A stretch of 64,000 nucleotides of DNA from Rhodoferax sp. (lineage in GTDB: Bacteria; Pseudomonadota; Gammaproteobacteria; Burkholderiales; Burkholderiaceae_C), in assembly GCA_031291295.1 (NCBI GenBank), contig JARLJI010000137.1, positions 1 through 64,000 of the forward strand. The letters are read 5' to 3'. Each line of letters starts with the position of its first letter. Position 1 is the stretch's first letter. Of this stretch, positions 21,133-30,092 are shown one piece after another. The notes beneath the pieces are model-generated. The model searched no databases and was not told the DNA's origin. It worked only from the letters and a program-made list of their open reading frames with translations. The translations under genes and the position numbers were made by a program.

Positions 21133-21849
21133 ATGTCCACCTTGTCCGGTTCCGCCATTATTTCCGTCGAGCACATCTTCAAATCAGTGACCGACTCGAC
21201 CGGCACACTCGACATTTTGCGCGATATTGATTTCTCGCTGGCCCCACGGGAGACCGCGGCGATTGTCGGTGCCTCCGGGTCCGGCAAGAGCACCTTGCTG
21301 TCCATAATCGCCGGCCTGGACACGCCCACGCGCGGCACCGTGCGGCTGGACGGGCAGGATCTGTTTGCGCTGAGCGAAGACGACCGCGCCGCGCTGCGCG
21401 CGCAAAAGGCCGGCTTCGTGTTCCAGAGCTTTCAGTTGATGGGCAACCTGTCGGCGCTGGAAAACGTGATGCTGCCGCTGGAGCTGGCCGGGCGCAAGGA
21501 CTCGCGCAAGGCCGCCACCGAGATGCTGGCCCGCGTAGGCCTGTCGCAACGCCTGGGCCACTACCCCAAGGTCCTGAGCGGCGGCGAGCAGCAGCGTGTG
21601 GCGCTGGCGCGCGCCTTCGTGGTGCAGCCGGCGGTGCTGCTGGCCGACGAGCCCACCGGCAGCCTCGACTTTGCCACCGGCGAGACCATCATGAAACTGA
21701 TGTTCGACCTGAACCGCGAACTCGGCACGACGCTGGTGCTGGTCACGCACGACCGCGCCATTGCCGAGCGCTGCGAGCGGCGCATCAATATTGAAGCCGG
21801 ACGGATAGTGCCCGCAGAGGAGGGGGCGCTCCGGTCGCTGGCAGACTGA
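21133..21849 (+). CDS. ybbA: ABC transporter ATP-binding protein (YbbA/LolD type)
   Basis: A 238-residue ATPase with Walker A GASGSGKST, Q-loop FVFQSFQL, signature LSGGEQQRVALARA, Walker B VLLADEPTGSLD and H-loop VTHDRA. It is the MacB/LolD subclass, which normally pairs with a FtsX-type permease. In the usual tesA-ybbA-ybbP context the permease is next; here no permease follows and the next gene codes a small lipoprotein. It may act with a permease encoded elsewhere. The starts of this gene and tesA are only 15 bases apart. Confidence 0.9.
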   Translation: MSTLSGSAIISVEHIFKSVTDSTGTLDILRDIDFSLAPRETAAIVGASGSGKSTLLSIIAGLDTPTRGTVRLDGQDLFALSEDDRAALRAQKAGFVFQSFQLMGNLSALENVMLPLELAGRKDSRKAATEMLARVGLSQRLGHYPKVLSGGEQQRVALARAFVVQPAVLLADEPTGSLDFATGETIMKLMFDLNRELGTTLVLVTHDRAIAERCERRINIEAGRIVPAEEGALRSLAD

Positions 21850-22044
21850 TCCTGCGGGACTGTTGTGCCGCAGGCCCGCGGCGCGTCCTGTGTCGAGGCT
21901 CGCGCGGTGTGTGCTCACGCAAAATGGTGGCAGGATCGGGTGGATGTTGGCAATCGTGAGGTGTTGATGTCGATCAAGCAATGCGCGAGGGTTGTTGACC
22001 AGGGTCAGGCCAGCAATGGGGTTGTCAGGGCACAATTTTGTTTC

Positions 22045-22614
22045 ATGAGATACCGTCCCCTCTTCCTCGCGCTTTCCTGCGCGGCGCTTTGTGCTTGCTC
22101 TGCGCTGTTGCCGCGAGCCAGTACCGATACACCCAAGGGTTTCGCCAACTTCGAAGAAGCTGCAGCGGCGGCGCAGCAGATCGTGGCCCTGCAGACGCGC
22201 ACCTCTGAACTCAAGAACATCGGCTTCGACCCGGTTGACGGGCGCAATGTCACGCTGATTCCCTACCCCGAGATCGTGGGGCGGCTGGTGCCCAATCCGG
22301 GCGTGCCGCTAATCAAACTCGACCCCGGCATCCGCCAGTGCATCGAGGTGCAGACCACCTGCCGCGGCTACCAGTTTCATTTTGAGCGGCAGCATCGCCA
22401 GCGTGAAGGCAATTTCTGGCTGGACTTCTTGAACGTGCGTCGTACCACGAAGGTGACCGGGTGGTGGTTTGACGCATTGATTGTGATCAGCGACGATACC
22501 GTGCTGTTTCGCAACTTTGCCGGGCAAGCCTATACCGACCGGCTCGAACAACAGAACAATCCGCTCGGCCCGTTGCAGTCGGATGCAGGTGCCGCCGCTG
22601 TCGTGCTGCATTGA
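22045..22614 (+). CDS. Putative lipoprotein, unknown function
   Basis: A 189-residue product with a lipoprotein signal (RYRPLFLALSCAALCAC, lipobox LCAC near Cys17). The mature part is about 170 residues and contains ALQTRTSELKNIGFDP and a C-terminal segment with WWFDALIVISDDTVLF. I do not recognise a named domain. Tight sequence features such as paired cysteines (RQCIEVQTTCRG) suggest a folded periplasmic domain. The start at 22045 is chosen over the longer open frame because it gives the signal peptide. Confidence 0.75.
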   Translation: MRYRPLFLALSCAALCACSALLPRASTDTPKGFANFEEAAAAAQQIVALQTRTSELKNIGFDPVDGRNVTLIPYPEIVGRLVPNPGVPLIKLDPGIRQCIEVQTTCRGYQFHFERQHRQREGNFWLDFLNVRRTTKVTGWWFDALIVISDDTVLFRNFAGQAYTDRLEQQNNPLGPLQSDAGAAAVVLH

Positions 22615-22731
22615 GGCCACCCATGGACTCATTGTGCTGAGTGCGCCGCTCAATGGCACCCCGGGTGTTGAGGTCTGCGCAGCCATCAAGGTGAAAATTG
22701 CCGTGCGGCCCATGTTTGGCGGGTACGGGGT

Positions 22732-22748
22732 GCTATATGTTTGATAGC
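22732..22748 (-). repeat. Dispersed repeat core before rlmB
   Basis: Reads GCTATATGTTTGATAGC on the plus strand and GCTATCAAACATATAGC on the minus strand, a perfectly paired GCTAT/ATAGC core. The GGGCAGCT-type flank lies on the 3-prime side, so the element is in reverse orientation. Confidence 0.6.
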
Positions 22749-22774
22749 AGCTGCCCAGCACCGATAATCTCGGT

Positions 22775-23512
22775 ATGTCGTCCCCCAAAGTACTTTTCGG
22801 CTTCCATGCCGTCGGCGTGCGCCTCAAGACCGCGCCGCAATCCATCATCGAGATTTTTTACGAGCCGACGCGCCGCGATGCCCGCATGCGCCAGTTCCTG
22901 GAGCGCGCCACCGAGGCCGGGGCGCGGCTGATCGAGGCCGATGGCCTGCGGCTGGCCAAGCTGGCCGGCAGCCATGGGCACCAGGGCGTGGCCGCGCGGG
23001 TGCAGCCGTTGCCTCAGGTGCATTCTCTCGACGATTTGCTGGATCAGGTCAGCACACCGCCGCTGTTGCTGGTGCTCGACGGCGTGACGGATCCGCACAA
23101 CCTGGGTGCCTGCCTGCGCGTGGCCGACGGCGCCGGCGCGCACGCCGTGATTGCGCCCAAGGACCACGCGGCCGGCATCAACGCCACCGTGGCCAAGGTC
23201 GCGAGCGGCGCGGCCGAGACGGTGCCGTATTTCATGGTGACGAATCTGGCGCGCACGCTGGGCGAGCTCAAGGAGCGCAATATCTGGTGCATCGGCACCA
23301 GCGACGACGCGCCCAAGTCGATCTACCAGGTGGACCTCAAGGGCCCGGTGGCGCTGGTGCTGGGCGCCGAGGGCGACGGCATGCGCCAGCTCACGCGCAA
23401 GACCTGCGACGAGCTGGTGAACATTCCGATGCGCGGCGCGGTGGAGAGCCTGAACGTGTCGGTGGCCAGCGGCGTGTGCCTGTACGAGGCGCTGCGCCAG
23501 CGCCTCGGCTAA
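22775..23512 (+). CDS. rlmB: 23S rRNA (guanosine-2'-O)-methyltransferase RlmB
   Basis: SPOUT-class enzyme that methylates the ribose of G2251 in the peptidyl-transferase region. The 245-residue product has the N-terminal L30e-like substrate-binding domain ([14 protein letters not shown]) and the C-terminal knotted domain with motif 1 ([22 protein letters not shown]), motif 2 ([14 protein letters not shown]) and motif 3 ([17 protein letters not shown]). Length and motifs are canonical. Confidence 0.95.
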   Translation: MSSPKVLFGFHAVGVRLKTAPQSIIEIFYEPTRRDARMRQFLERATEAGARLIEADGLRLAKLAGSHGHQGVAARVQPLPQVHSLDDLLDQVSTPPLLLVLDGVTDPHNLGACLRVADGAGAHAVIAPKDHAAGINATVAKVASGAAETVPYFMVTNLARTLGELKERNIWCIGTSDDAPKSIYQVDLKGPVALVLGAEGDGMRQLTRKTCDELVNIPMRGAVESLNVSVASGVCLYEALRQRLG

Positions 23513-23523
23513 TCACCCGATGG

Positions 23524-24135
23524 TCAAACCAGGCCCAGCGCGCCCAGCAGCGCGCCGACGCCCAGCAGCCACAGCAGGTGGATGCGCGTCTTCCAGACCA
23601 CCAGCGCCGAGGCAACGGTGAGCAGCCACAGCGGCCCGTCGTGGGCTGGGTCGTTGTGCGCGGCGGTCAGCACCCAGCCGGTGGAAAGCAGCAGCGCAAT
23701 CACGATCGGCGCCACGCCCTGCTTGAAGGCGCGCACCGGGCGCAGTTCGCGGTTGCGGTGGCCCCAGCGCGCCGCGAAAAAGGTCAGCGTGGCGCTGGGC
23801 AGCATCATGCCGACCATGGTGACGGCGACGCCCAGCAGCGCGAAGCCCCAGCCGGCCATGCCAGCGCCGAGGCCGCCACCGGCGTTGAGCCCCACGTTCC
23901 AGCCCACCAGCGCGACAAACAGCACGTTGGGGCCGGGTGCGGCCTGCGCCAGCGCAATCGACGAGGTGAATTGCGTATTGGTCAGCCAGAGTTTGTCGTC
24001 CACCAGGTAGCGCTGCATCTCGGGCGCGGTCGTGATGGCGCCGCCGATGGACAGCAGCGACAGCGTCAGGAAGTGGGTGAACAGGCCCAGCCAGTCGGCA
24101 TGCGTCATCACGATGGCGAGCGGCGAGGGGCTCAT
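23524..24135 (-). CDS. chrA: Chromate transporter, short-chain subunit 2
   Basis: A 203-residue membrane protein of the CHR superfamily. It has about six hydrophobic segments and the repeat signature in FTHFLTLSLLSIGGAITTAPEMQRYLV, then QFTSSIALAQAAPGPNVLFVALVGWNVG. It is one half of a two-gene short-chain transporter, in which two about 200-residue proteins of opposite topology replace the usual 400-residue ChrA. ATG 24135 overlaps the stop of the upstream partner (ATGA), which fixes the start. The substrate is chromate or sulfate-like anions by family knowledge only. Confidence 0.88.
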   Translation of the reverse strand: MSPSPLAIVMTHADWLGLFTHFLTLSLLSIGGAITTAPEMQRYLVDDKLWLTNTQFTSSIALAQAAPGPNVLFVALVGWNVGLNAGGGLGAGMAGWGFALLGVAVTMVGMMLPSATLTFFAARWGHRNRELRPVRAFKQGVAPIVIALLLSTGWVLTAAHNDPAHDGPLWLLTVASALVVWKTRIHLLWLLGVGALLGALGLV

Positions 24136-24731
24136 GACTCCGCTCCCAGCGCCTTGAGGGCGCCAAGCTGCCGGTAGGCCCATAGGCTGGCGAGTCCGCC
24201 CAGCACCAGCAGCACCCACAGCAGGCGCACACGCAGCAGCGCGATCGCTACGAAAGTAATAGCCGCCAGTGCCCAGCAGGCGCGGGCTCCCATTACATTT
24301 GTATGCAAAGCTTTCATTAGCTTGAGCCCGGTGGCGGTGATCAGCCCGGCCGCCACGGCACCCATGCCGCGCAGCGCGCCCTGGGCGGCCGGCACATCGG
24401 CGATGCCTGCAAACAGCAGGGCCATGGCCAGCACCACCAGCAGCGGCAAGGTCAGCATGCCGGCCAGCGCCACCAGTGCTCCGCGCAGGCCGAAGTAGCG
24501 GTCGCCGATCATCATTGAGAGGTTCACCACATTGGGGCCGGGCAGGATCTGCGCCACCGCCCAGTCCTCGACAAACTCCTCGCGCGTGAGCCATTTTTTC
24601 TTCTCGACCAGCTCGCGCTGCACCACGGCCAGTACGCCGCCAAAGCCCTGCAGGGCCAGCAGGGTGAAGGACACAAACAGGTCGGTCAGGGACTGGGGTT
24701 GCGGATGGTCTTTGGCGGGCAGCGAGCTCAT
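24132..24731 (-). CDS. chrA: Chromate transporter, short-chain subunit 1
   Basis: A 199-residue CHR-family partner of the next gene, with LFVSFTLLALQGFGGVLAVVQRELVEKKKWLTREEFVEDWAVAQILPGPNVVNLSMMIG, the classical CHR domain signature, and five to six membrane segments. Both halves together match a full-length ChrA. A repeat core at 24247-24263 lies within the coding sequence and is read through in frame. No chromate regulator such as ChrB is present; the adjacent regulator is a MarR-GNAT protein. Confidence 0.88.
   Translation of the reverse strand: MSSLPAKDHPQPQSLTDLFVSFTLLALQGFGGVLAVVQRELVEKKKWLTREEFVEDWAVAQILPGPNVVNLSMMIGDRYFGLRGALVALAGMLTLPLLVVLAMALLFAGIADVPAAQGALRGMGAVAAGLITATGLKLMKALHTNVMGARACWALAAITFVAIALLRVRLLWVLLVLGGLASLWAYRQLGALKALGAES
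24247..24263 (-). repeat. Dispersed repeat core inside the first chrA gene
   Basis: On the minus strand the core is GCTATTACTTTCGTAGC, with the GCTAT/GTAGC ends and a TGGGCACTGGCG flank. The copy is in frame within the transporter gene and encodes part of a hydrophobic segment. Confidence 0.55.
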
Positions 24732-24741
24732 GCCCTGATTA

Positions 24742-25692
24742 TCACAGCCGCAATTCCCAGATCTCGCCGACCAGGTCGTGCCCGTAGCCGTGATGCGGCT
24801 CGCTCTTCATCAACTTGAAGCCGCGCCGCGCGTAGATGTTGCGCGCGGCAGTGAGGTTGCTGTTGGTCCACAGCACCATTTTTTTGTAGCCCTGGGCGCG
24901 TGCGAACGCAATGCATTCGTCCGTGAGCCGGGCGCCCAGGCCCAGGCCGCGTGCCTGCGGCGCAAGGATCAGCAGGCGCAACTGCGCCACGGTCTTGCTC
25001 TTGCGCACGACAAAGATCGAGCCCACGCGCTCGCCATCGAGTTCGGCGATCCAGCAGCGCTCCCACCCGGGTTGGTAGTTCTTGATGAATCCGGCCGCAA
25101 TGCCGGCGACGAGACCCTCGAATTCGCAGTTCCAGCCGTATTCGCGCGCGTAGAGCTCGCCATGCTGCTGCACCACCCAGCCCATGTCGCCGGGCTGCAT
25201 GTCGCGCAGCAGTGCGGTGCGAGTGGCTGGCGCGGCCTTGTTCGGGTCGAGCAGCCGTTGCACCGTGGCCATCGCCTCGATCAGCTGGCGTCGGCCCGCT
25301 GCGGGCAAGGCGCCGAGCAGGGCGCCCGCCTGGTCGCGCGATTTCTGCTGCAGCGGCGCGAAGGCTTTGTGGCCGGCGTCGGTGAGTTTGAGCAGGCTTT
25401 GCCGCGCGTCGGCCGGCGACGCGACCCGCGCCAGCCAGCCCTTGGTCTCGAATTGGCGCAGGATGCGGCTTAGGTAGCCCGCATCCAGCGCCAGGTCGCG
25501 GCCCAGCTCGGCGGCGGTGGGCTGGTCGCGGTGCGCCAGTTCGTAGAGCACACGCACCTGCGTCAAGGCAAGCCCGCTGCCCAGGTAAGGGTCGAGCACG
25601 CCGATGCGCTGGGTGTAGAAGCGGTTAAAGGCGCGGACGGCCTTGATGTCGTCCTTTGATTCGGTGGCGGCGGGGGTGGTCAGAGTGCTCAT
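24742..25692 (-). CDS. MarR-type regulator fused to GNAT acetyltransferase
   Basis: A 316-residue two-domain protein. Residues about 15-150 are a MarR winged helix (TQVRVLYELAHRDQPTAAELGRDLALDAGYLSRILRQFETKGWL). Residues about 165-316 are a GNAT domain with the acetyl-CoA loop QARGLGLGARL and the closing ARNIYARRGFKLM. Members of this fusion family may couple ligand acetylation to transcription control, but the target is unknown. ATG 25692 is used. The longer open frame upstream lacks protein-like content. A palindrome 24 bases upstream is the likely autoregulatory operator. Confidence 0.88.
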   Translation of the reverse strand: MSTLTTPAATESKDDIKAVRAFNRFYTQRIGVLDPYLGSGLALTQVRVLYELAHRDQPTAAELGRDLALDAGYLSRILRQFETKGWLARVASPADARQSLLKLTDAGHKAFAPLQQKSRDQAGALLGALPAAGRRQLIEAMATVQRLLDPNKAAPATRTALLRDMQPGDMGWVVQQHGELYAREYGWNCEFEGLVAGIAAGFIKNYQPGWERCWIAELDGERVGSIFVVRKSKTVAQLRLLILAPQARGLGLGARLTDECIAFARAQGYKKMVLWTNSNLTAARNIYARRGFKLMKSEPHHGYGHDLVGEIWELRL

Positions 25693-25715
25693 GGTTGATA
25701 TCGTCAAGCATATTA

Positions 25716-25728
25716 TTGACAAAGTCAA
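25716..25728. promoter_or_regulatory. Candidate MarR operator, TTGACAAAGTCAA
   Basis: Perfect 5-bp inverted repeat TTGAC/GTCAA around AAA, extended by TATTA and TAATT flanks, in an AT-rich patch 24 bases upstream of the MarR-GNAT start. The size, symmetry and place fit a MarR dimer site for autorepression and possibly control of the divergent SMP-30 gene. Confidence 0.6.
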
Positions 25729-25802
25729 ATAATTGGATGTTTCCCGGGGTGCACCTACCGGCTTGACAGCCGCGCCGCGCACGCGCACGCTCGCGTTCCG
25801 TG

Positions 25803-26654
25803 ATGACCCACCCGACGCCCGTCCTGCTCCTGGAGCAGATCGCTTTCCCCGAATCGCCGCGCTGGCACGAGGGCGCGTTCTGGTTTTCGGACTTCTACAC
25901 GCACCGCGTGCTGCGCGTGGGCTCGAACGGCGTGCCCGAGACCGTGGTGCAAGTGCCGGGTCAGCCTTCGGGACTGGGTTGGCTGCCCGACGGCCGTCTG
26001 CTGGTCGTCTCAATGACGGACCGGCGCCTGCTGCGCCTGGACGGAACGCGTCTGACCGAGGTGGCCGACCTCTCTGGCCTCGCGCCCTTTCATTGCAACG
26101 ACATGGTGGTGGACGCGCAGGGCCGCGCCTACATTGGCAACTTCGGCTTCGACCTGCCGGCGCGCGAGACGCCCCGGCCCACCGTGCTGATCATGGTGAC
26201 GCCGGACGGTGCGGCCCGGGTGGTGGCGGATGACCTGCATTTTCCCAACGGCACGGTGATCACGCCCGATGGCGGCACGCTGATCCTTGGCGAGAGCTAC
26301 AAAGGGCGGCTGACGGCGTTCGACATTGCGGCGGACGGCGCGCTGCGCAACCGGCGCATCTGGGCGCAACTCGAGGGCGCCGCGCCCGACGGCATCTGCC
26401 TGGATGCGCAGGGCGCGATCTGGGTGGCCTCGCCGATCAGCGGGGAGGTGTTGCGCGTGCTCGAAGGCGGCACGGTCACGCACCGCATTCCCATGCCGGC
26501 AGCGGCCGTGGCGTGTATGCTGGGGGGCGACGACCGCCGCACGCTCTACATATTGACCGGCAAGGTCATGACGACACCCGAACAATCGCGCGCCGCAATG
26601 TCCGGGCGGGTTTACACGTTGCGCGTGGACGTGCCGGGGGCGGGCCGGCCTTGA
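25803..26654 (+). CDS. SMP-30/gluconolactonase-family hydrolase
   Basis: A 283-residue six-bladed propeller of the SMP-30/gluconolaconase/LRE family. Evidence is the N-terminal metal ligand segment FPESPRWHEGAFWFSDF, the CNDMVVDAQGRAYIGNFGFD motif with conserved Asn and Asp, FPNGTVITPDGGTLILGES and APDGICLDAQGAIWVASP. These enzymes hydrolyse lactones with a divalent metal. The natural lactone here is unknown. The preceding GTG at 25800 is an equally possible start. It is divergent from the MarR-GNAT gene, whose operator lies between them. Confidence 0.88.
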   Translation: MTHPTPVLLLEQIAFPESPRWHEGAFWFSDFYTHRVLRVGSNGVPETVVQVPGQPSGLGWLPDGRLLVVSMTDRRLLRLDGTRLTEVADLSGLAPFHCNDMVVDAQGRAYIGNFGFDLPARETPRPTVLIMVTPDGAARVVADDLHFPNGTVITPDGGTLILGESYKGRLTAFDIAADGALRNRRIWAQLEGAAPDGICLDAQGAIWVASPISGEVLRVLEGGTVTHRIPMPAAAVACMLGGDDRRTLYILTGKVMTTPEQSRAAMSGRVYTLRVDVPGAGRP

Positions 26655-26669
26655 AGGCCAGAGCCCGTT

Positions 26670-28817
26670 TCAATACACCGGCTGGTGTTTGCGGATCGCG
26701 TCCTTGCCCTCGCTGCTCAAGGCAAAGCCGGGGCCGAACTTGGCCGCCAGCGCATCGGCGCGCTGCACGAAGGCGTCGATCCCCATGCTGTAAATAAACT
26801 GCATGGCGCCGCCGGTCCAGGCCGGAAAGCCAATGCCGAAGATGGAGCCGATGTTGGCCTCGAACACCGTGGTCAGCACGTTCTCGGACAGGCAGCGTGC
26901 GGTCTCGACCGCCTGGCGGTACAGCAGGCGGTCCTTGACCTCTTCGATGTCCCAGGCAGTGGCCGGTTTTTCAAACAGGGTTTTCAACTCTGGCCACAGG
27001 CTTTTCTTGGCGCCTTTCTCGGTCGGGTAGTCGTAGAACCCGCCGCCGCCGGCGCGCCCGGTGCGGTCGTATTCCTTCACCATGCGTTCCACCAGCAGTT
27101 CGCCGCGCGTCGCGATATAGGTCTTGCCCTGGGCTGTGAAGTCGGTGCGGGTCTGATCCAGCACATGCACGCTGAGTGACAGCGCGGTCTCGTCCAGCAC
27201 GGCCAGCGGGCCGACCGGCATGCCGCACTGGATGCCGGCGTTTTCAATCACGGGCGCCGGAATGCCCTCATCCAGCATGGCCGCGCCTTCCATCACGAAG
27301 GTGCCGAAGGTGCGGCTGGTGTAGAAGCCGCGCGAGTCGTTCACCACGATCGGGATCTTGCCGAGCGACTGCACATAGTCGAAGGCGCGCGCCACGGTTT
27401 CCTCGTCGGTTTGCTGGCCGCGGATGATTTCCACCAGCTTCATCTTGTCCACCGGGCTGAAGAAATGGATGCCGATGAATTGGGCCGGGCGCTCGCTGGC
27501 TGTGGCCAGGCTGCTGATGGGCAGCGTGGAGGTGTTCGAGGCAAAGAAGCCGCCGGCGGCCAACATCGGCTCGGCCTCTTTCGTGACGGCGGCCTTGAGC
27601 GCGCGCTGCTCGAACACCGCTTCAATGATCAGCTCGCAGCCCTGCAGGTCGGTCGCCTTGTCGGTTGGGGTGATGCGCGCGAGCAGGGCGGCCTGGTCGT
27701 GCGGGCTCATGCGGCCTTTGTCGACGCGCGGCTGGGTCAGTTTGACGCTGTAGGCCTTGCCGTGCTCGGCCTTGTCCAGGCTCACGTCTTTCAGCACCGT
27801 GGCAATGCCCCGGCTCGCCTGCACGTAGGCGATGCCCGCGCCCATCATGCCGGCGCCGAGGACACCAACCCTGGCCGGTTTGTATTTGGGCACGTCCCTG
27901 GGCCGCGACTGGCCGCTCTTGATCGCGTTCAGGTTGAAGAAGAACGTGTTGATCATGTTCTTCGCCACCGGACTGACGATCAGCCCGGCGAGATACCGGC
28001 TCTCGATGCGCAGCGCGGTGTCGAAGTCCACCTGCGCGCCCTCCGCCATCGCGGCCAGCGCGTATTCGGGGGCCGGGTAGAGGCCGCGCGTGGTCTTCTT
28101 GAGCATGGCGGGCGCGACCGTCAGCGCGCCGGCGATCTTCGGATTCGCCGGTGTGCCGCCGGGGATTTTGTAGTCCTTGGCATCCCAGGGCTGCTGCGCC
28201 GTCGGGTGGGCGGCGATCCAGGCCAGCGCCTTCTCGCGCAGCTGCGCGGCGTCGCTCACCAGCTCATGCACCAGGCCCAGCTCCAGCGCCTCGCGCGGGC
28301 CGAACAATTTGCTTTCCAGGATATAGGGTTGCGCACCCAGCAGACCGAGCAGGCGCGTCATCTTGGTGATGCCGCTGGCGCCCGGAATCAGGCCGAGCGT
28401 GATTTCGGGCAAGCCGAACTGGATCTTTTTGTCATCCACGGCAACGCGGTGGTGGCCCACCAGCGCCACCTCCCAGCCGCCGCCCAGCGCCGTGCCGTTC
28501 AGGCAGGCCACCACCGGCTTGCCGAGGGTCTCCAGTGTGCGGAAGTTCTTTTTGGTTTGCTCGATTCCGGCGAATACCTTGCCGGCGTCCGACGGCTTGA
28601 GGCGCATGGTGCCCTTGAGGTCGGCGCCCGCAAAGAACGTGGTCTTGGCGGAGGCCAGGATGATGCCCTTGATGGCATCCTTGTCCCGGACCACCTGCGC
28701 GGTGACCTCGGTCAGGTCGTCCTGCCATTGCTGGCACATGGTGTTGACGGGCGAGCCGGGCTCGTCGAAGGTGAGGGTGGCGATGCCGTCTTTGAGTTCG
28801 TATTGGATGGTTTTCAT
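26670..28817 (-). CDS. Multifunctional enoyl-CoA hydratase/3-hydroxyacyl-CoA dehydrogenase
   Basis: Beta-oxidation enzyme of the FadJ/FadB type. The 715-residue protein has an N-terminal crotonase domain (about 1-190; GSPVNTMCQQW, ALGGGWEVALVGHHRV, EITLGLIPGASG), then an NAD-binding domain from about residue 315 (LGAGMMGAGIAYVQASRG), the catalytic HFFSPVDKMKLVEII, and C-terminal helical domains. It lies 69 bases downstream of the thiolase gene, with which it would complete hydration, dehydrogenation and thiolysis. The start at ATG 28817 is supported by family alignment (KTIQYELKDGIATLTFD). Confidence 0.93.
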   Translation of the reverse strand: MKTIQYELKDGIATLTFDEPGSPVNTMCQQWQDDLTEVTAQVVRDKDAIKGIILASAKTTFFAGADLKGTMRLKPSDAGKVFAGIEQTKKNFRTLETLGKPVVACLNGTALGGGWEVALVGHHRVAVDDKKIQFGLPEITLGLIPGASGITKMTRLLGLLGAQPYILESKLFGPREALELGLVHELVSDAAQLREKALAWIAAHPTAQQPWDAKDYKIPGGTPANPKIAGALTVAPAMLKKTTRGLYPAPEYALAAMAEGAQVDFDTALRIESRYLAGLIVSPVAKNMINTFFFNLNAIKSGQSRPRDVPKYKPARVGVLGAGMMGAGIAYVQASRGIATVLKDVSLDKAEHGKAYSVKLTQPRVDKGRMSPHDQAALLARITPTDKATDLQGCELIIEAVFEQRALKAAVTKEAEPMLAAGGFFASNTSTLPISSLATASERPAQFIGIHFFSPVDKMKLVEIIRGQQTDEETVARAFDYVQSLGKIPIVVNDSRGFYTSRTFGTFVMEGAAMLDEGIPAPVIENAGIQCGMPVGPLAVLDETALSLSVHVLDQTRTDFTAQGKTYIATRGELLVERMVKEYDRTGRAGGGGFYDYPTEKGAKKSLWPELKTLFEKPATAWDIEEVKDRLLYRQAVETARCLSENVLTTVFEANIGSIFGIGFPAWTGGAMQFIYSMGIDAFVQRADALAAKFGPGFALSSEGKDAIRKHQPVY

Positions 28818-28829
28818 GGGCGTCCGTTT

Positions 28830-28846
28830 ACTATGAAATTGGTAGC
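28830..28846 (-). repeat. Dispersed repeat core between fadB-like and thiolase genes
   Basis: On the minus strand GCTACCAATTTCATAGT, with a GAAGCCCTTATGTGGCA flank on its 5-prime side. It fills most of the 69-base gap in this operon. Confidence 0.5.
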
Positions 28847-28886
28847 TACCTGTCTTTGCCACATAAGGGCTTCAGGCCGAATTGGC

Positions 28887-30092
28887 TTAAATCCGCTCCA
28901 CGATCGTTGCAATCCCCATGCCGCCGCCCACGCACAGCGTGGCCAGCCCGTAGCGCAGTTGGCGCCGGTGCAGCTCGTCGATCAGGGTGCCGAGGATCAT
29001 CGCGCCGGTGGCGCCCAGCGGATGGCCCATGGCGATGGCGCCACCATTGACGTTGACCTTCTCGTGCGGCACCTTCATCTCTTTCATGAAGCGCATCACC
29101 ACGGCGGCAAAGGCCTCGTTGACCTCGAACAGGTCGATCTGGTCGATCGTCAGCCCCGCCTTGGCCAGCGCCTTGCGCGCCGCAGGCATCGGGCCGGTGA
29201 GCATGATGGTCGGGTCGGCGCCGCTCAGCGCGGCCGCCACAATGCGCGCGCGCGGCGTGAAGCCGTGCGTCTTGCCCGCGGCCTCGGAGCCGATCAGCAC
29301 CGCCGCCGCGCCGTCCACGATGCCCGACGAATTGCCGGCATGGTGCACGTGGTGAATGCGCTCGACCTGCGGGTAGCGCGTGAGCGCCACCTGGTCGAAC
29401 CCCATCGCCCCCAGCTGGTCGAACGCGGGCTTGAGCGAGGCCAGCCCTTGCAGGGTGGTGTGCGGCTTGATGAACTCGTCGTGGTCCAGAATGGTCTGGT
29501 CCAGAAAATCCTTCACGGGCACCACCGAGCCCGCAAAAAAGCCGCCTTCGCGCGCCTTGGCGGCACGCTGCTGCGACGCCAGGGCAAAGGCGTCCACATC
29601 GTCGCGGCTGAAACCTTCCAGGGTGGCGATCAGGTCCGCGCCGATGCCCTGCGGCACGAAGGCGGTGGCGCTGTTGGTCTCGGGGTCCTGCGCCCAGGCA
29701 CCGCCGTCGGAGCCAATCGGCACGCGGCTCATGCTCTCCACGCCGCCGGCCACCACCAGGTCTTCCCAGCCGGAGCGCACCTTCTGTGCCGCCATGTTCA
29801 CGGCCTCCAGGCCCGAGGCGCAAAAGCGGTTGATCTGCACTCCCGAGGCCCGAAAGTCCCAGCCCGCCTTGAGCGCGGCCACCTTGGCGATCACCGAGCC
29901 CTGCTCGCCGATGGGCGAAACGACGCCCATCACCACGTCGTCCACCTGCGCGGTGTCGAAGTCGTTGCGGCGCTGCAATTCTGATAGCACGCCGGCCAGC
30001 AAATTCACAGGCTTGACTTCGTAAAGGCTGCCATCTTTCTTGCCTTTGCCGCGCGGCGTGCGGATGGCGTCGTACACATAAGCTTCAGTCAT
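28887..30092 (-). CDS. Acetyl-CoA C-acyltransferase (thiolase)
   Basis: Thiolase that cleaves 3-ketoacyl-CoA with CoA. The 401-residue protein has the nucleophile in [15 protein letters not shown] (Cys near residue 91), the [18 protein letters not shown] histidine loop and the C-terminal [10 protein letters not shown] cysteine. FadA/FadI-type function is implied by its neighbour. The ATG overlaps the stop of the Rieske oxygenase gene by four bases (ATGA), so translation of the three genes is probably coupled. Confidence 0.94.
   Translation of the reverse strand: MTEAYVYDAIRTPRGKGKKDGSLYEVKPVNLLAGVLSELQRRNDFDTAQVDDVVMGVVSPIGEQGSVIAKVAALKAGWDFRASGVQINRFCASGLEAVNMAAQKVRSGWEDLVVAGGVESMSRVPIGSDGGAWAQDPETNSATAFVPQGIGADLIATLEGFSRDDVDAFALASQQRAAKAREGGFFAGSVVPVKDFLDQTILDHDEFIKPHTTLQGLASLKPAFDQLGAMGFDQVALTRYPQVERIHHVHHAGNSSGIVDGAAAVLIGSEAAGKTHGFTPRARIVAAALSGADPTIMLTGPMPAARKALAKAGLTIDQIDLFEVNEAFAAVVMRFMKEMKVPHEKVNVNGGAIAMGHPLGATGAMILGTLIDELHRRQLRYGLATLCVGGGMGIATIVERI

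Noticed and set aside
24742-26013. Longer 423-residue version of the MarR-GNAT protein
   Set aside because: The extra 107 N-terminal residues are low-complexity and would span the operator palindrome and the divergent SMP-30 start. The ATG at 25692 fits MarR proteins.
27411-29984. 857-codon plus-strand open frame opposite the fadB-like and thiolase genes
   Set aside because: Same mirror effect. The minus-strand proteins have all catalytic motifs and the antisense product has none.
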